From NCBI GenBank assembly GCA_032768795.1, contig CP136490.1, positions 4,650,001 through 4,714,000 on the forward strand: a stretch of 64,000 nucleotides of DNA, in the 5' to 3' direction. Of this stretch, positions 51,128 through 63,968 are shown piece by piece. The DNA is from Tremella fuciformis (lineage: Eukaryota; Basidiomycota; Tremellomycetes; Tremellales; Tremellaceae). Within the stretch, counting starts at the first letter, position 1. Each line of letters opens with the position of its first letter. Below the pieces are notes generated by a model that searched no databases, was not told the origin of the DNA, and worked only from the letters and a program-made list of their open reading frames with translations. Made by a program: the position numbers and the translations under genes.

Positions 51128-51171
51128 AGAGCTACGCCCCATCGGCGACGCGCCACCGCCGATTTACCTAG
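51128..51171 (+). repeat. Helitron 2 right end: inverted repeat, hairpin, CTAG
   Basis: AGAGCTACGC (matching the left end in inverse), then the ATCGGCG/CGCCGAT hairpin with a 9-nt loop, TTAC, and CTAG followed by host T. Confidence 0.78.
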
Positions 51172-51325
51172 TTCCTATTCCTATTCCCTCTATTCACCCT
51201 TGTCTCCCTTGTCCACGTTGCCAGGAATGATGCGAGATACCTCGCCTTGACACGACCCAGCCGCAGAACCCGCCACAGCGACCACACTGGACTCGTCGAC
51301 CCCAGATCCACCACAAAATGGCCTC

Positions 51326-54300
51326 GTGCCGGGTCCGCAGGACGACCCGCCGCAAGCGGGACCGTCCACCCTGGGGCCGCCCCTTCTGATCGTCAGACAA
51401 GGGTCCTACACCCAGACAGATAGCACCGACGCTTCGACTCCTCATACACGTCCTCATTCCGCCTCCATATCCAGCGTCCACTTTGCCAAAGACCCCAAAC
51501 ACCGACCGTCCATCTCCTCACTCCGCTCTCAACGCGGTATCCAACCCACAATCGACGAGGGCAAACCTCTGTCGCCACACAAGACGCGCTCGACTCCAGT
51601 GCTCGGATCGTCTCCGCCTTCCACCTCGAGTCTACACGAGAATGTCTCGCCGCGTGCTCGCCAAGCTGAGCGGCTCAACGGCAGCCCTCGGCCACGACCT
51701 AGCCATCGCCTATCCACGCAGGATAGGCGAGTGAGGTCGGAGGGTGTCTTCCTGCAGCATCGCATGTCCCTCCCGACACGCAGTGTCCGACCGACCGCCA
51801 TCACGGGCGGCTACGAGTCGAGCAGCGACAGTGACTATGATGATCGACAATTCCAACTTCCTACATCACAATCACATCCGCTCGGAATACAAGGCTTGGG
51901 TATCGATCAGGGCAGGAAACGTGCCCAGAGCCTCATGTCGCCTACCCTGTCAGGTAGTCAAACCCCAAGTCGAGAGGGAAGCGGATCAGATCTACGCAGG
52001 ATGAACGGGATGCCCAAATCACCTCTAGGCTCTCCCCACGTCTCCCGCAATCCTTCCAATGCGACACGATCACCTCGAAGTGGCCACGCCTCTCGCGCTC
52101 CTTCTCAATCTCACCGTTTACCTTTTCCCAGAGCCGAGGGGATATCCGCTGCCTCCAGTCGCCATCCGTCCACGCGTATCAAGGAAGAATCCGGCCCAAG
52201 TCGATCAGCTTCCTCCCGTGTACGGGAAGCAGAGAGGCAACGTCCCCCGACCCCGGACAAGGGCAAGCAGAAAGCACCGGAAGAGCGGAAGGGTGGTCTT
52301 GCTGCAAGCCTAGGTCTCAATCCCGAGTCGAAAGACTTGACGTTGAGCTTAGGTGAGTGCTCATACATGGACGTAGTTGACATCAGACCAAATTCACGAT
52401 CTGCTAAACGACACTGATCTCGCATCGGCTGTCCGCATGATCAACTCGAACAACATTGTGGCCACACTTAGGCCAGCTCTCGGGCGACCGTCTTCCTCCT
52501 TTTCCACTTCGACTTCCCGACCCCGCTCCACGACGCCCACCTCCACGCCTCGACCCGAGCCATACATCGTTTCGGCTCCACCTCCCCTGACAGAGCAAGA
52601 TCATCGGAGGGACCGTACAATCAGCGTCAGCAGCAGCAATGGCCCACAACTTACCCCGCGTACGGCGAGAGGCAGCTTTAAAGAGACCAATGCAGAGCGC
52701 AGGCGAAGGATGAGTTCGGCTGCAGGTCTGGAGCCTGAAGAAGGTCACTTGCCCTTCACGCATCATCTTCCAGCGCCCATCGCGGTGGAAGACGAAATGA
52801 GCGACGGATCAGAGTCAATGGAGGACAACGCCTCGGTCCCGGTGGAGAATGGTACCATCCAACGGTCCGGCTCGATGACCGTCAAGACTGCGACAGCAAC
52901 TCCCGAAAAGAAGAGCCGTCTGGGCAGCTTGTTCGGCCTCAAGCGCAAAAAGAGTCCCGCTCCGCCTTCAAAACCGCCAGATACTGGACATCTGCGTTTC
53001 GAAGAGAATCACATCAAAGACCAGGCTGTAAAGGAGCGTGAAGAGGAGATGCGCCGCCGGGAGCGGGAACGGCGAGAAGCAGAGATCGCCCAAGGTGCGT
53101 CGCTCAGACAGGTCAAGGCTGACCCTCAGAGCGCCGATTCAAGGCTCTGACTCAGGTGGCCGCGCACCCTGGGGCTGAGCGTATGGCATACAAGACTGGA
53201 TCACATCTGCGAGCCTACTATAATCATGTCTACGACGGATTAGAGGATCCTCCCAGACTCAACCCTCTTGCGGTGCTCCGATGGAAAGAGAGGTCTACAG
53301 CTCAGCGGGAGGCCAAAGAGAAGTGGGAAGCCCAGCAAAAGAAACACGCCAGTTCGCCTTCGAGACAAATCTACTCGGGAGCGGTCCATTCCAGCCCAGT
53401 CAGCGTCGATTCCCTCTCACGAGGAAACCGCGAATCGTTCGAATCGGCTCCCCATACGTCCTTTGAATCGTCTCTGCGCGCCTCCCCGATGAATTCCAAG
53501 TCGCGACAAGATGTAGAGCATCAAGCGGCTCAAGCGTGGCGATATACGGTCGAGGACATTGAGGCTTACAAGGAAGCCGATGGAGTGGTCAATTACTTCA
53601 TTCCGCCTCGCCCGACTATTCTTATCCAAGACGAGGCGGCTTCTGAGAAGAGCTCGCGGCCCGACGAGAGCAGTCACGCCAGTTCGTCTAAGAAAGGCCC
53701 GCGGACTGAAGTGCGGATCGGATCGCCCTCAGACGTGTCGCTCATTGACGATCATTTGAGTCATATCAGCAACTCCCCACTCTCCCGATCCACATCCATC
53801 GACCACGCGCAAAGAAGGGACCATCGCACGCACCGGTCGCACCAGAGTCTAGGGACCGTCGGCACCGGCTCGATCGGCCAGGCGTTGCGTGCCCCTCTTG
53901 ACATGATCAACAGACGCCAACGCACTTCTCCTGCTCCTGTGGACCATCAAGACCTGCGCGACGACCATTCTTTCCGCACGAAGGCGAGTCAACCGCAGAG
54001 ATCGTTTTTTCCCACCAGCTCCACTGTCCAAAATGCCAAAGACATCCTTCGCCGGACCCACCAATCCCAGATGTCTCTCACAGACGACGAGCACCCTTCC
54101 AATTTCAACATCCGTCGATTGTTTGTTAAGGGAGCCGCCAGAGATGACCGAGAACGGTCAATATCGGTCCCGCCCCCCGATAGCAAACAGGCGATGCTGC
54201 AAGAGCTCGATGCCAGACTGCAGAGAGAGACCACCTTCAGAAAACGCCAGGCAGAACGGGCGAGGATCCAAACGGAGCTAGAGGTAGAGACTCAAGCTCG

Positions 54301-55199
54301 GATCGATCAGGTTGAGACGGAGATATACGCGGCGAGGCGAGCGTAAGTTGTACAATCCTTCTGGGATCTTGGCTAATGTCAGGCATGTTCAAGCGGCAAA
54401 GGAGCGCCTTGCAAACACCGATGGAGCGCTGGGCGATGTCAACGACGCCATGACCCACTATATAAATCAGGCCGAGCGATTGCGCGAAGGAACACGCAAC
54501 GTCGCGGGTGTCGAGACCACCTGGCCACAGCTAGAGTCTCTCCGAGCCGTCTACGTTCGTAGACGAACAATCAGCGAGGGCTATGGCGAATCGCAAGATG
54601 TCCTGTCACCGCTACGTGACTCGGAGTCGGCCGATCGTTCTACCCTCCGACAGCGTCCGAGGCGCAAGAACACCCTTTCCACTGCCCTGCCAGCGTTGTA
54701 CCAGCCCTCGACCGTCAACACCTGGACTCGGTCGTCTCACTCTGCCTTTGACCGCCTTGAATCCGCGATCGAGACTGCCGCCTACATACAAAGGCAGATG
54801 GTCCAAGAGCGTCATCGTGCTCTCGCCACTCTGCATGGCTACATCAACCAGATTGATGCGCTCAATCGACAGCGCGACAATGTCAGAGCCTGGACGAAAG
54901 AGGTGCTCGAAAAGAACCGCAATCTCGTTTCGCGACTAGAGTCCCTGCGAAGACAAGCCAGGGGGTCTCGTGCTCGTATGGGCCGCTTCAAAGACCGACT
55001 GTACGATGGAGCGGCGAGAAGTGTGGCCGCGCCGCTTGTCCGCAGCTTCTTTGGCATCTTTGTTGCTGTTCAGTACATCCTCTTGCGACCGTTTACTTCT
55101 GGTTTGCGAAGCCCATTTGTCAGGTACCCTATCGGATCGACCGTGGTCATGAGCGGGCTTGTGTGCTTGTTGGCGTATTTCTATTACATTGGTGGTTGA
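51326..55199 (+). CDS. large coiled-coil, C-terminally membrane-anchored protein (5' end unresolved)
   Basis: Four large coding blocks joined by three introns (after LTLSL, after ASLRQ, after YAARR) give about 1,260 aa. N-terminal ~550 aa: Ser/Pro/Arg-rich and disordered, with island IHDLLNDTDLASAVRMINS. Middle: a Lys/Arg/Glu coiled coil (KEREEEMRRRERERREAEIA), AYKTGSHLRAYYNHVYDGLE and QAWRYTVEDIEAYKEADGVV. C-terminus: long helices (RLESAIETAAYIQRQMVQER, INQIDALNRQRDNVRAWTKE) and two hydrophobic segments (SFFGIFVAVQYILL, STVVMSGLVCLLAYFYYIGG). Likely an ER or nuclear-envelope protein. No ATG opens the first block: the frame runs back to a TGA at ~51248, the ATG at 51318 is out of frame, and Helitron 2 ends 150 bp upstream. 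The first exon is missing, displaced or unrecognised. Confidence 0.75.
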
Positions 55200-55401
55200 T
55201 GTTGTATGAGAGCGCGAAATGCAGTGGTACATGATGGATCTGCGGAATGCAAGTGCGTCTGCCAACGACGTCGTCTCAGAAGGCGGTTCGAGCGCTTCAT
55301 CGGCGAGTCTCAGGGCGCTGCGATCGGCCTGTAGCGGCTTGACTTGACGATTGCCGTAAGCTTGAGGTCTGAGGATGCTGGCGAGGGTCGATGTTGAGGT
55401 C

Positions 55402-55770
55402 TCAAGCCTCCCCGCCGCTGCTGTCGCTGTCTCCCTCGGTCGGCGTCGGCGTTCCCGTGCCCGAAACGTCCTTGACGCTCATCCGCGCTCCCCTGCCTTG
55501 ACCCCAGGCCACCTTGCCCACATTCTCCTTGTCCTTCTCTCGGTCCCCCACTGCCTCCTTCCACACCGTCAAGCGCTCGTTCAGGTCTTTCTGGGCGGCT
55601 CTGACGGCAATCGAGGCAGCGGCGTAGAATGCCGCTGTGGGCGAGGCGGACGACTCGGCACTCGCTGCTGGCAGGGCGTGGCTGAGCTTTGCGGATCGCG
55701 GGAGCGGTACATCGCCTGGGTTGAGGCTGTCGGGTGGGTTTATGGCATAGGTTATGCTGATCTGGGCCAT
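55402..55770 (-). CDS. small acidic-tailed protein, possibly Gon7-like (KEOPS)
   Basis: Intronless. ATG at 55770 (MAQISITYAINPPDSLNPGD) or the in-frame ATG at 55821; about 122-139 aa. A beta-like start is followed by a helix FYAAASIAVRAAQKDLNERL and TVWKEAVGDREKDKEN, then a Ser/Thr/Glu-rich acidic tail. This short-strand then single-helix layout resembles fungal Gon7, the small KEOPS tRNA t6A complex subunit, but the match is weak by eye. Confidence 0.5.
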   Translation of the reverse strand: MAQISITYAINPPDSLNPGDVPLPRSAKLSHALPAASAESSASPTAAFYAAASIAVRAAQKDLNERLTVWKEAVGDREKDKENVGKVAWGQGRGARMSVKDVSGTGTPTPTEGDSDSSGGEA

Positions 55771-56103
55771 TTTGTGCGTGGTGAATGCAGAAGCAGCTAC
55801 GGTCTTAGTCTCGGTCTTCATCTGGATGCTGGATGGGTTCGGATCCGAACTGGCCGAGCGGGGTGCGGGGACGGCCCAGCCAAATTTCCCCTCTCGACCC
55901 AGATATCTGATTGCCTTTGTGCATCCACGACACCATAACAGTGAGTTCCATCAGCCTACGTGCACCTCCAGCCATTCCCAAATGATGCTCGTCATACACG
56001 ATATGTTAGACTTCGGCAGGTCCTCGGACCACAGTCGAGAACAACCTTTGACCCTGATTGACCCTCCCTCTTCTTCGCTCTGCCTTCTTGCCCGGCCCTG
56101 CAG

Positions 56104-57670
<1,567 letters not shown>

Positions 57671-57794
57671 CTTGACCTTTACGCCACACCACTGTATCAC
57701 TAAGATCCCCCGCCAATGTCTTGTACTCGCACTGCACATCACCTCGTCATGCATGGTCGTGATAGTCGTCGAGATGCCCGCTGCGGGGGCGGGG

Positions 57795-58651
57795 CTAGAA
57801 GCCAAACATGTATCCCAAGAGGAGCAAGACGCAAAACGCCACCACGCACGCGACGATGATGCCATCTCTCCGTCGGCGCGAGTGGATCATGGAGATGAGC
57901 GAGTTGATGCCTGGCATCTGGGACAGCACGCGCCCCATGCGCGAGTCGATCTGTGCGAGGAGCGTGCGTTGTTGTGCAAAGTCTTCCCGGGTCGCATATG
58001 CTTGGCTACTCATCAGCTGCGACTCCGGGCGGTGCGCGGTGACTCACTTCAGCGTGTCGTCCATCATGCGATGTGACGAGTCTATCCGGCCACGATCTTG
58101 CAGCAGGGCATCTGTCTGTGATGGCAGGGACGACTTGTAGTCGCTGCCCGTCAGCTTCTCAATCCCGGCGGTAATCTAGCTGACCTGATGTCTTTCCGTA
58201 CCGAGCCGAGGAGGTTAGACCGCGCCACGGCAGCCTCGACATTATTCTACCCATCAGCTTCCGCCCCGCTCACAATGCAGCTGATCACACATACTCTCGC
58301 GCGAAGAAAGTCCCGCCGGTAGTCGTCCAGATTATCCCGATGCCGCTGAGCAGCATGCTGCATGCTCGCGCTCGGCGGCTGGCTCGGCGAGTTGATCAGC
58401 GTCGTGAGGTCGTCAATGGCCTGCTCGAGCTTGGACAGCAGCTCCTCGATCTCCTCCTCCACGAGCTTGTATCCCCCCTCCCCCTCGTCGGCCAGTGCGT
58501 CCCGGCTGCTGCTCCCGCCGCCGCCGCCACCGGAGGACGAGCGCGAGATGTTGGCTGCTACACGCGAGTAGGTGGATAATTTGGCGTCGAGCGCCGTCTC
58601 GAGTGCGCGTGCGTGCCGCCGTGCATTATCCCACGAGGTCGAGGCGGACAT
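57795..58651 (-). CDS. GOS1: Golgi Qb-SNARE GOS1 (GOSR1/GS28)
   Basis: Minus-strand gene convergent with MAP2. N-terminal helices start MSASTSWDNARRHARALETA, followed by a Ser/Gly insert, KLVEEEIEELLSKLEQAIDD, HRDNLDDYRRDFLRARV, NNVEAAVARSNLLGSVRKDI, SSHRMMDDTLK, and the SNARE helix QAYATREDFAQQRTLLAQID then RMGRVLSQMPGINSLISMIH. It ends with one C-terminal anchor, GIIVACVVAFCVLLLLGYMF. This matches the Gos1/GS28 v-SNARE of ER-Golgi and intra-Golgi transport. Three or four introns. Confidence 0.92.
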
Positions 58652-58828
58652 CTTCTTTCTATCTATCGAGGTATGCTACGCGCTGTCAGAACGCAGCCAT
58701 GGAGGTGCTGGACCATTGGGCGTAAGTGGGCGGCGCGGATAAACCATCGAAGAGGGCCTCCACGCGACACGACAAGCAGTGACGAACTTGGTCCGAATTC
58801 GACGTCTGAACAAAGGTCACTCGTTGAG

Positions 58829-59701
58829 ATGCCGCGCCTACGCCCGCCCATATGGCTCTGCGCGATCCTGTGGGCCTCCATGGCATCCGCCACGGCGCTC
58901 ACGACGATGCTCGCGGCCAACGAGCGGTCGTGCTACTACGCCGACGTCGACGGGGTCGGGGAAAAAGTCGGTCAGTCGGCTGAGCTGTACAGGGTACGAG
59001 AGCAACAGCTGACAGCTAGGGTTTTACTTTGCCGTCCAGTCGGGCGGGACGTTCGAGGTGGACTACGTGGTGATGGACCCGGACGACAAGGTGCTGCTTG
59101 AGGGGAGTGGCGAGAGGCAAGGGGACTACATATTCACGGCGAACAAGGTGCGCCGCTCCTCTTACATCAGGGGTGGGTCGGACGATGCTGACGAGGGAAG
59201 ATTGGCGAGTACACATTCTGTTTTGAAAACGAGGCCAACTTGGCGGAAAAGATGCTCGACTTGGAGTGAGCCTTCCCCTCTCGCCTTCCACGGGTCGAGT
59301 TGACCCGCAGCATCATGGTGGAGAGCGAGCCGCGGCGGGCGCTGTCGTCCCAGCAAGCACCGCTGAAGGAACATACAAGCGCACTGGAAGAGAGCACGTA
59401 CAAGCTGAACGGCCTGCTGAGCTCGATAGCACGGACACAGAAGCAGTGCGTCTTTTCGGTCGTCATGTTTGGCGACACCAGCTGAGCCTCGCAGCTACCA
59501 TACACGGCACCATCGTAATTTCTCCACTGTGCTCTCTACCCAGAGCCGGATATTCTGGTTCACCGTCCTTGAGAGCCTCGTCATTGTCGCCAGCTCACTG
59601 TGCGCCGCCTCATGCAAGTTGAAACGGAGCTGATGGCCAGATTACAAGTGTGGATCCTGAAAACCTTCTTCTCCCGTGGAGGGCGGAGGTTCAAAGTATG
59701 A
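58829..59701 (+). CDS. p24/EMP24-family cargo receptor (TMED-like)
   Basis: Signal peptide MPRLRPPIWLCAILWASMAS followed by the GOLD domain: TTMLAANERSCYYADVDGVG, GFYFAVQSGGTFEVDYVVMD, KIGEYTFCFENEANLAEKML (the two conserved Cys of p24 proteins). A coiled coil (PLKEHTSALEESTYKLNGLL) and one membrane segment (RIFWFTVLESLVIVASSLLQ) lead to a short basic cytosolic tail, VWILKTFFSRGGRRFKV. It acts in COPII/COPI vesicles between ER and Golgi, fitting the neighbouring Golgi SNARE. Divergent from GOS1 with only ~180 bp between starts. Confidence 0.92.
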
Positions 59702-59800
59702 CCCACCACTCATCATCTGACGACACACGCTGTGCAGATCAACGCGCAGGCGACGACACTATCCACACAACGATGCATGTCATGAGCACAAAGCACCCCT

Positions 59801-61524
59801 TCACCGGGCCTGACCTGGCTGGCCCTGCTGGGCCTGCATCTGCGCCGCGCGTGCCTGTCGCCGCTCCTGCTCCATTCTCCCTGCCTCGTGGACGTTGATC
59901 GCCTCGTCTACCCAAGGCAGCATGAACAGGTCGCTTCGCCGCAGGTCCTCCTCTCTTACATTGCCGCCGTTCATGGCCGCCGTGCCGATCTGATATCCGA
60001 GCATTTGATCCAGATCCCGAGCCTGCACCGCCAGCCAGTTCTGGATGAAGGCTTGCGGGTTGGCCCTGGTCGTCAGCTGAGACTATACTTTGTGGGCGTC
60101 GCACGCACGCAAAAGCTTCGAGGAAGTCCCGCTTTTGTTTCACGTCCCGTGCAAAGTACGCCAGCTCCCCCACTTTGTCCTCCAACGCCATGATTTCCTT
60201 GCCTTCCTCCCCCTCGAGTTTGCGTACAATGTCCGCCATCTTGGACTTGAGCGGATCGTCCATCTCTATGGGAATGTCGAAGCATTTCTCGTGGAATTTG
60301 AAGTCCTGGTCCACCTGAACAGTATATGGGATGATGATGGGATCGGGATGCGACAAAAAACGCGCCACAATCTGAGGGATCTCGTGAAAGGCCATACCAT
60401 CTTGCCCGGGAGCCATGAGCTGGATGGTCAGCCCGGAACGCTGCTAAAGCGAGTGGGATGAACCTTTTGCATACCGCCCACAGGCCGGACCACAGTCGAA
60501 TCCTCCTTGTCCTGCGCACCCGACAACTTGATCAACTTCCACACAGCTGCCATGATCTCTGACCGTGTCCCTTCTTTCATCGCAATGAGGTCGGCCAAGG
60601 GATTGTTGATCTTGAACCGCTCGGGAAAGTGTGCCACGTCCAGGATGACTCGGCAATTGACATTGACATCGCCTCTCCGCATGATTTCGAAACCATCCGT
60701 CGGTGCGTGCTGAGTTTGAGGGGTCCACTACTGGTCAGATAGCCTTAGCCGGTGGAGGAAAGAGGCGCACCTCGACAATATTACCCTCTGGGTAAGTCGG
60801 GGCCTCGCGCTGATCAAATTCCACGACAACACGCTTGAGGAATGTCGAGAACTTGCGCTTCGTCCTGTCGAGTCTCACGTTGCCAGAATCCAGCAACCTC
60901 CCTTCTATGCGCAGATTCCAGCCCGGCACTCCTTTGCCCGTATTGACATCCACTGATGAGTCGATCGCAGGATTGACGGGAGGTGCGCCAGCCGGCTTAA
61001 CCTCGCCTCCTTCTCCCATGACAACGTCTGCCCCATCTTTGGCCCCTGCCGCTGCTGCAGCGGCTTGCGCATCCTTCTCCTTCTGCCACGCTTGATCATG
61101 TGCCGTATTCGAGATGAACACCCTTAGAGCACGTTTCACCTTGACTGGCCGGCCGAGCGCGTCATTCAGCTCCGCCTTTTTGCGCATGAGCGTCCAATCC
61201 AGCTTCGACTCGACTTTGAGTAGCTCGTCAAATACTACCGAGTCGGGGACCAGTGATTTGAGGACATGAGGCGGGGGAAGAGGCGGACGGGGATGTTTGC
61301 TGCTGTTTAGCATCGGCTCTGGGAGCTTCGAACCCTCGCTTGATGTAGCTGACATCCGGGAAGTACACCTCAAAGTCAAGTTGCGACACTCACACGCGCC
61401 GTACTTGGTCTGGGTCCGCCTCTGGACGCCGTTTCAGATCGGACGATTGAGGGTGCTGCGAGAAGGCGTTGCTAGGTTGTGGCGCATGCGACGGCCCCGC
61501 GACGGGCTGTAAGGGTGTGGCCAT
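59801..61524 (-). CDS. SWI/SNF or RSC subunit SWP73/SMARCD (SWIB domain)
   Basis: Start MATPLQPVAGPSHAPQPSNA at 61524; stop at 59801-59803. After a Pro/Gln-rich start comes PRPPLPPPHVLKSLVPDSVV, LDWTLMRKKAELNDALGRPV, RALRVFISNTAHDQ, GWNLRIEGRLLD, KFSTFLKRVVVEFDQRE and NIVEVRLFPP. Next is the SWIB region, DGFEIMRRGDVNVNCRVILD, FPERFKINNPLADLIAMKEG and EIMAAVWKLIKLSGAQDK, then ADIVRKLEGEEGKEIMALED. A C-terminal Gln/Ala-rich tail ends QAQQGQPGQAR. Order and length match Swp73/Snf12/SMARCD, an accessory subunit of ATP-dependent chromatin remodellers. Exon joins near the first intron are approximate. Confidence 0.9.
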
Positions 61525-61763
61525 CGTGACATCGATCTCTCGGGCGTATCGATGCGCTCTCGGACCTCGTGCCGACCTGCAAAGAGGTCCGGTATGCTCA
61601 ACTAGGATGAATAGAGACGAGATATCAACGGTCAGTCGCGCTCTCTAGCCTAGCCGTAAAGGGAAGAATTGTGCCTGAGTATTTCCCGATTTTATCCAGA
61701 GAAGTTGGACGATCAAGGTCCACCTGTGGCGACGGCGAGCAGACCTCTTCAGCAACGAGCGAG
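61525..61763. promoter_or_regulatory. divergent promoter SWP73 / RRP36
   Basis: 239 bp between divergent ATGs; no TATA box seen. Confidence 0.4.
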
Positions 61764-63123
61764 ATGGCCAAATTCGCCAAGCATAGCAAGCGCCTGCCGT
61801 CGCCGGACGACAGTGTTCTTGATACCGACTCGGAAGAGGACGAGTTCGCCGCTGAAAGGAACCCGCAAAACGAGTCGGACGATGATGTCGCCGGTTCCGA
61901 CCCCGAGGACGACCAGGAGGACGAGGAACATGGTGGTCGAGGGCAGTGGCAGCCGGATGATTGGGACGGAGAGGGAGAGTCTGGATCTGAGGGCAGTGTG
62001 TCAGAGGATGAGGCAAGCGCAGACGAAGCGCAGAGCTCTGCGAGTGAGGACGACGACACGGGGGAGATGGTGAGACGCCTTCTGTCCTGTGCTGGGCGAA
62101 AAGCTGATTGCTCCAGGCGAGGCTGCAGAATGGTGCGAGGCTTCGTACGGCTTCACAATCTATGGCTGACAACTCTCAGACCTGACGAGCCTGCCCTTCG
62201 ACTCTGTCATCAAGGCTCGCCGGGCGCTCAAACGAGTCTCCGACCCCGCGCCCAAGAATGCCAAAGCCGGACCGTCCATGACGAAAGAGCGCCGACTAGC
62301 AATGATGAAGGCGAAGCTGGCTTCGATGCAACAGCGCAAGGGCAAAGCAGCGCATGTCAGCCCCATACAGCAGGGTGATCTCAGCGGTGAAGAGGGGGAC
62401 TCAGACGATGAGCCCGAGACAGAGTTCACGTCGAAAGGCCGGAGAGAGAAGCGAGACAACAAGCACGCGTACGTCCGTGGATCACCGAGGCGATTCAGAG
62501 CTGAAGAGCAGGCCATCCGCCATGAGCAGCAAGCGGCAGGTCTCGCGTCACCGCCAGGTCGTCGAGATTGGGAAGACTGTGCGTGCGCAAAAAGTTCAGT
62601 GGGAGGAGCTGACAAGCAGGACCGTCGTGATCCTCGATTCTCATCCGTATCAGCTGGCGCGGTCAACCCGCATCTCCATTCCCAGTCATACGATTTCCTG
62701 CCGACCTTGCTGCAGGACGAGCTGTCTGGGCTGAAGCTCGCGCTCGCCACTGCGGTCAAGGCGGAGCGCACATGCTCTTGGGCAGAAAAGGGGGCGAGGA
62801 CAGCTGAGAGGGAACGGCTGGAACAGCAGCTGGGCAAAGTGCGCACGCGGCTCGACCGAACGAAGCGCGAGGCGCGCGAGAGGGAGGTGTTGTCCAAGGT
62901 CAAGAAGGAGGAAAAGGAGAAGCGGGCAGCGGGCAAGGGAGCGTGGTATATGAAGAAAGGGGAGAAGCGGGACCTGTTGCTCAAGTCACGCTTCGATGCG
63001 CTGGAGGCGCAGGGTGGCAAGACGGCGGTCAAGAAGGCCATGGAGAAGAAGAGGAAGAAGACCGCCCAGCAGGAGAAGAAGAGCAGGCCGTTCAAGCCCA
63101 CCAAGCGACCCCGGGCCGAATAG
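61764..63123 (+). CDS. RRP36: rRNA biogenesis protein RRP36
   Basis: 90S pre-ribosome component needed for early 18S rRNA cleavages. The ATG at 61764 opens MAKFAKHSKRLPSPDDSVLD. A strongly acidic region follows. Two introns then connect GEM to ARLQNGARL and HLTSLPFDSVIKARRALKRV. After another exon (KERRLAMMKAKLASMQQRKG, SDDEPETEF) comes the RRP36 core: SAMSSKRQVSRHRQVVE, RDPRFSS, YDFLPTLLQDELSGLKLALA, REREVLSKVKKEEKEKRAAG, AWYMKKGEKRDLLLKSRFDA and a Lys/Arg-rich end. The SSKR and DPRF blocks are diagnostic. Nucleolar localisation is inferred from the family. Confidence 0.9.
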
Positions 63124-63253
63124 ACCATATGCCTCCCTGGCCCCGATGTTGTATGTATCCTCGGTATCGTCTTCTCGCGTGAGAGAAGACCAGCCGGTCG
63201 TCGCGCAAATCATACATGCCGTGCAGAGAGAAGAGCCCGCAAAGAACCGTCGT

Positions 63254-63968
63254 CTAGCGTCCGCCCTTGCCGGCGCCGCCCTTCATGCTCTGCTTGGACA
63301 CCTTGGGTGCGTTGGCGGCACCGCCGGCGGGCTTGACCTTCTTGGCCTCCTTCTCCTTCTTCTCAGTCTTGGCCTTTGTGATGGCGGCCTGTCGGGCGGC
63401 GGCCCGGACCTCGGGTTTGGCAGTTCGCTTGGCGAGGATCGAGGCGAGGTCGGCGCCGACGACACCACGCTGAGCGTCAGTGGTGCTCTCAATCCTCGTT
63501 GCTCCTTCTCCTCAAGATGCGCCCGAGTCGCTGCTAAGGAATGTGCAACCCACCTGAACCTTCACGTTCTTCCTGCTGCGCTTCTTGGCAACCTCCTCGG
63601 TGATGCCCTTCTTGTGCATCCGGCGGTACACCTGGGTCCAGGCGATCTTCCGCGGGTTCTTGCGTTGCAAGAAGAGAGACTCGTTCTTCGCATTGGCGAA
63701 GCGGAAGGTCTGCGATGTTAGTTCAAACCCCGAAGGCATCCTCAGTCTCAAGCGCCGGGGTCGGTCTCCTCTATTCCCCTTCCGCAACTCTCTCCATGCA
63801 GAACCAGTAGATCGTACTCGAGATCGCATGCCTCGTTCCCTCGATGACCTTCCCACCCATGGCACTAGCAACGCTTTGTAAACCCACCTTCGAGTCACCC
63901 CGGACGTAGGTCTTTCCCTTGGAAGGGTAGACTTTGTAGCCTGAAAAGTCGCAACGGTCGACACGCAT
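63254..63968 (-). CDS. RPL24: 60S ribosomal protein eL24
   Basis: Three exons. MRVDRCDFSGYKVYPSKGKT at 63968 has the zinc-binding-type start of eL24. Then YVRGDSK joins TFRFANAKNESLFLQRKNPR, KIAWTQVYRRMHKKGITEEV and AKKRSRKNVKVQ, then RGVVGADLASILAKRTAKPE and an Ala/Lys-rich tail ending KGGAGKGGR at 63254. Highly conserved and complete. Convergent with RRP36 across 130 bp; both serve ribosome production. Confidence 0.96.

Larger units (their letters stand above)
44623..51171 (+). mobile_element. Helitron 2, complete rolling-circle transposon
   Basis: 6,549 bp. The left end is A|TC at 44622/44623. The right end is a 7-bp hairpin (ATCGGCG 51141-51147, CGCCGAT 51157-51163), 4 nt, then CTAG (51168-51171) followed by T. 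This matches the rule that Helitrons start TC, end CTRR after a hairpin and insert between A and T without target duplication. Subterminal GCGTAGCTCT (44626-44635) and AGAGCTACGC (51128-51137) are exact 10-bp inverted repeats, which supports pairing these two ends. It contains one intact RepHel gene and a small antisense gene. It sits just upstream of the coiled-coil gene at 51.3 kb. Confidence 0.82.

Noticed and set aside
62278..63123. Reading the gene as AATF/BFR2 because of its acidic N-terminus
   Set aside because: The SSKR, RDPRF and C-terminal KKGEKRDLLL blocks are RRP36 signatures; the acidic region is shared by many nucleolar proteins.
62160..63128. 322-aa minus-strand ORF antisense to RRP36
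   Set aside because: Ser/Arg/Leu/Cys-rich reverse reading of Lys/Glu-rich RRP36 codons; RRP36 matches a known family.
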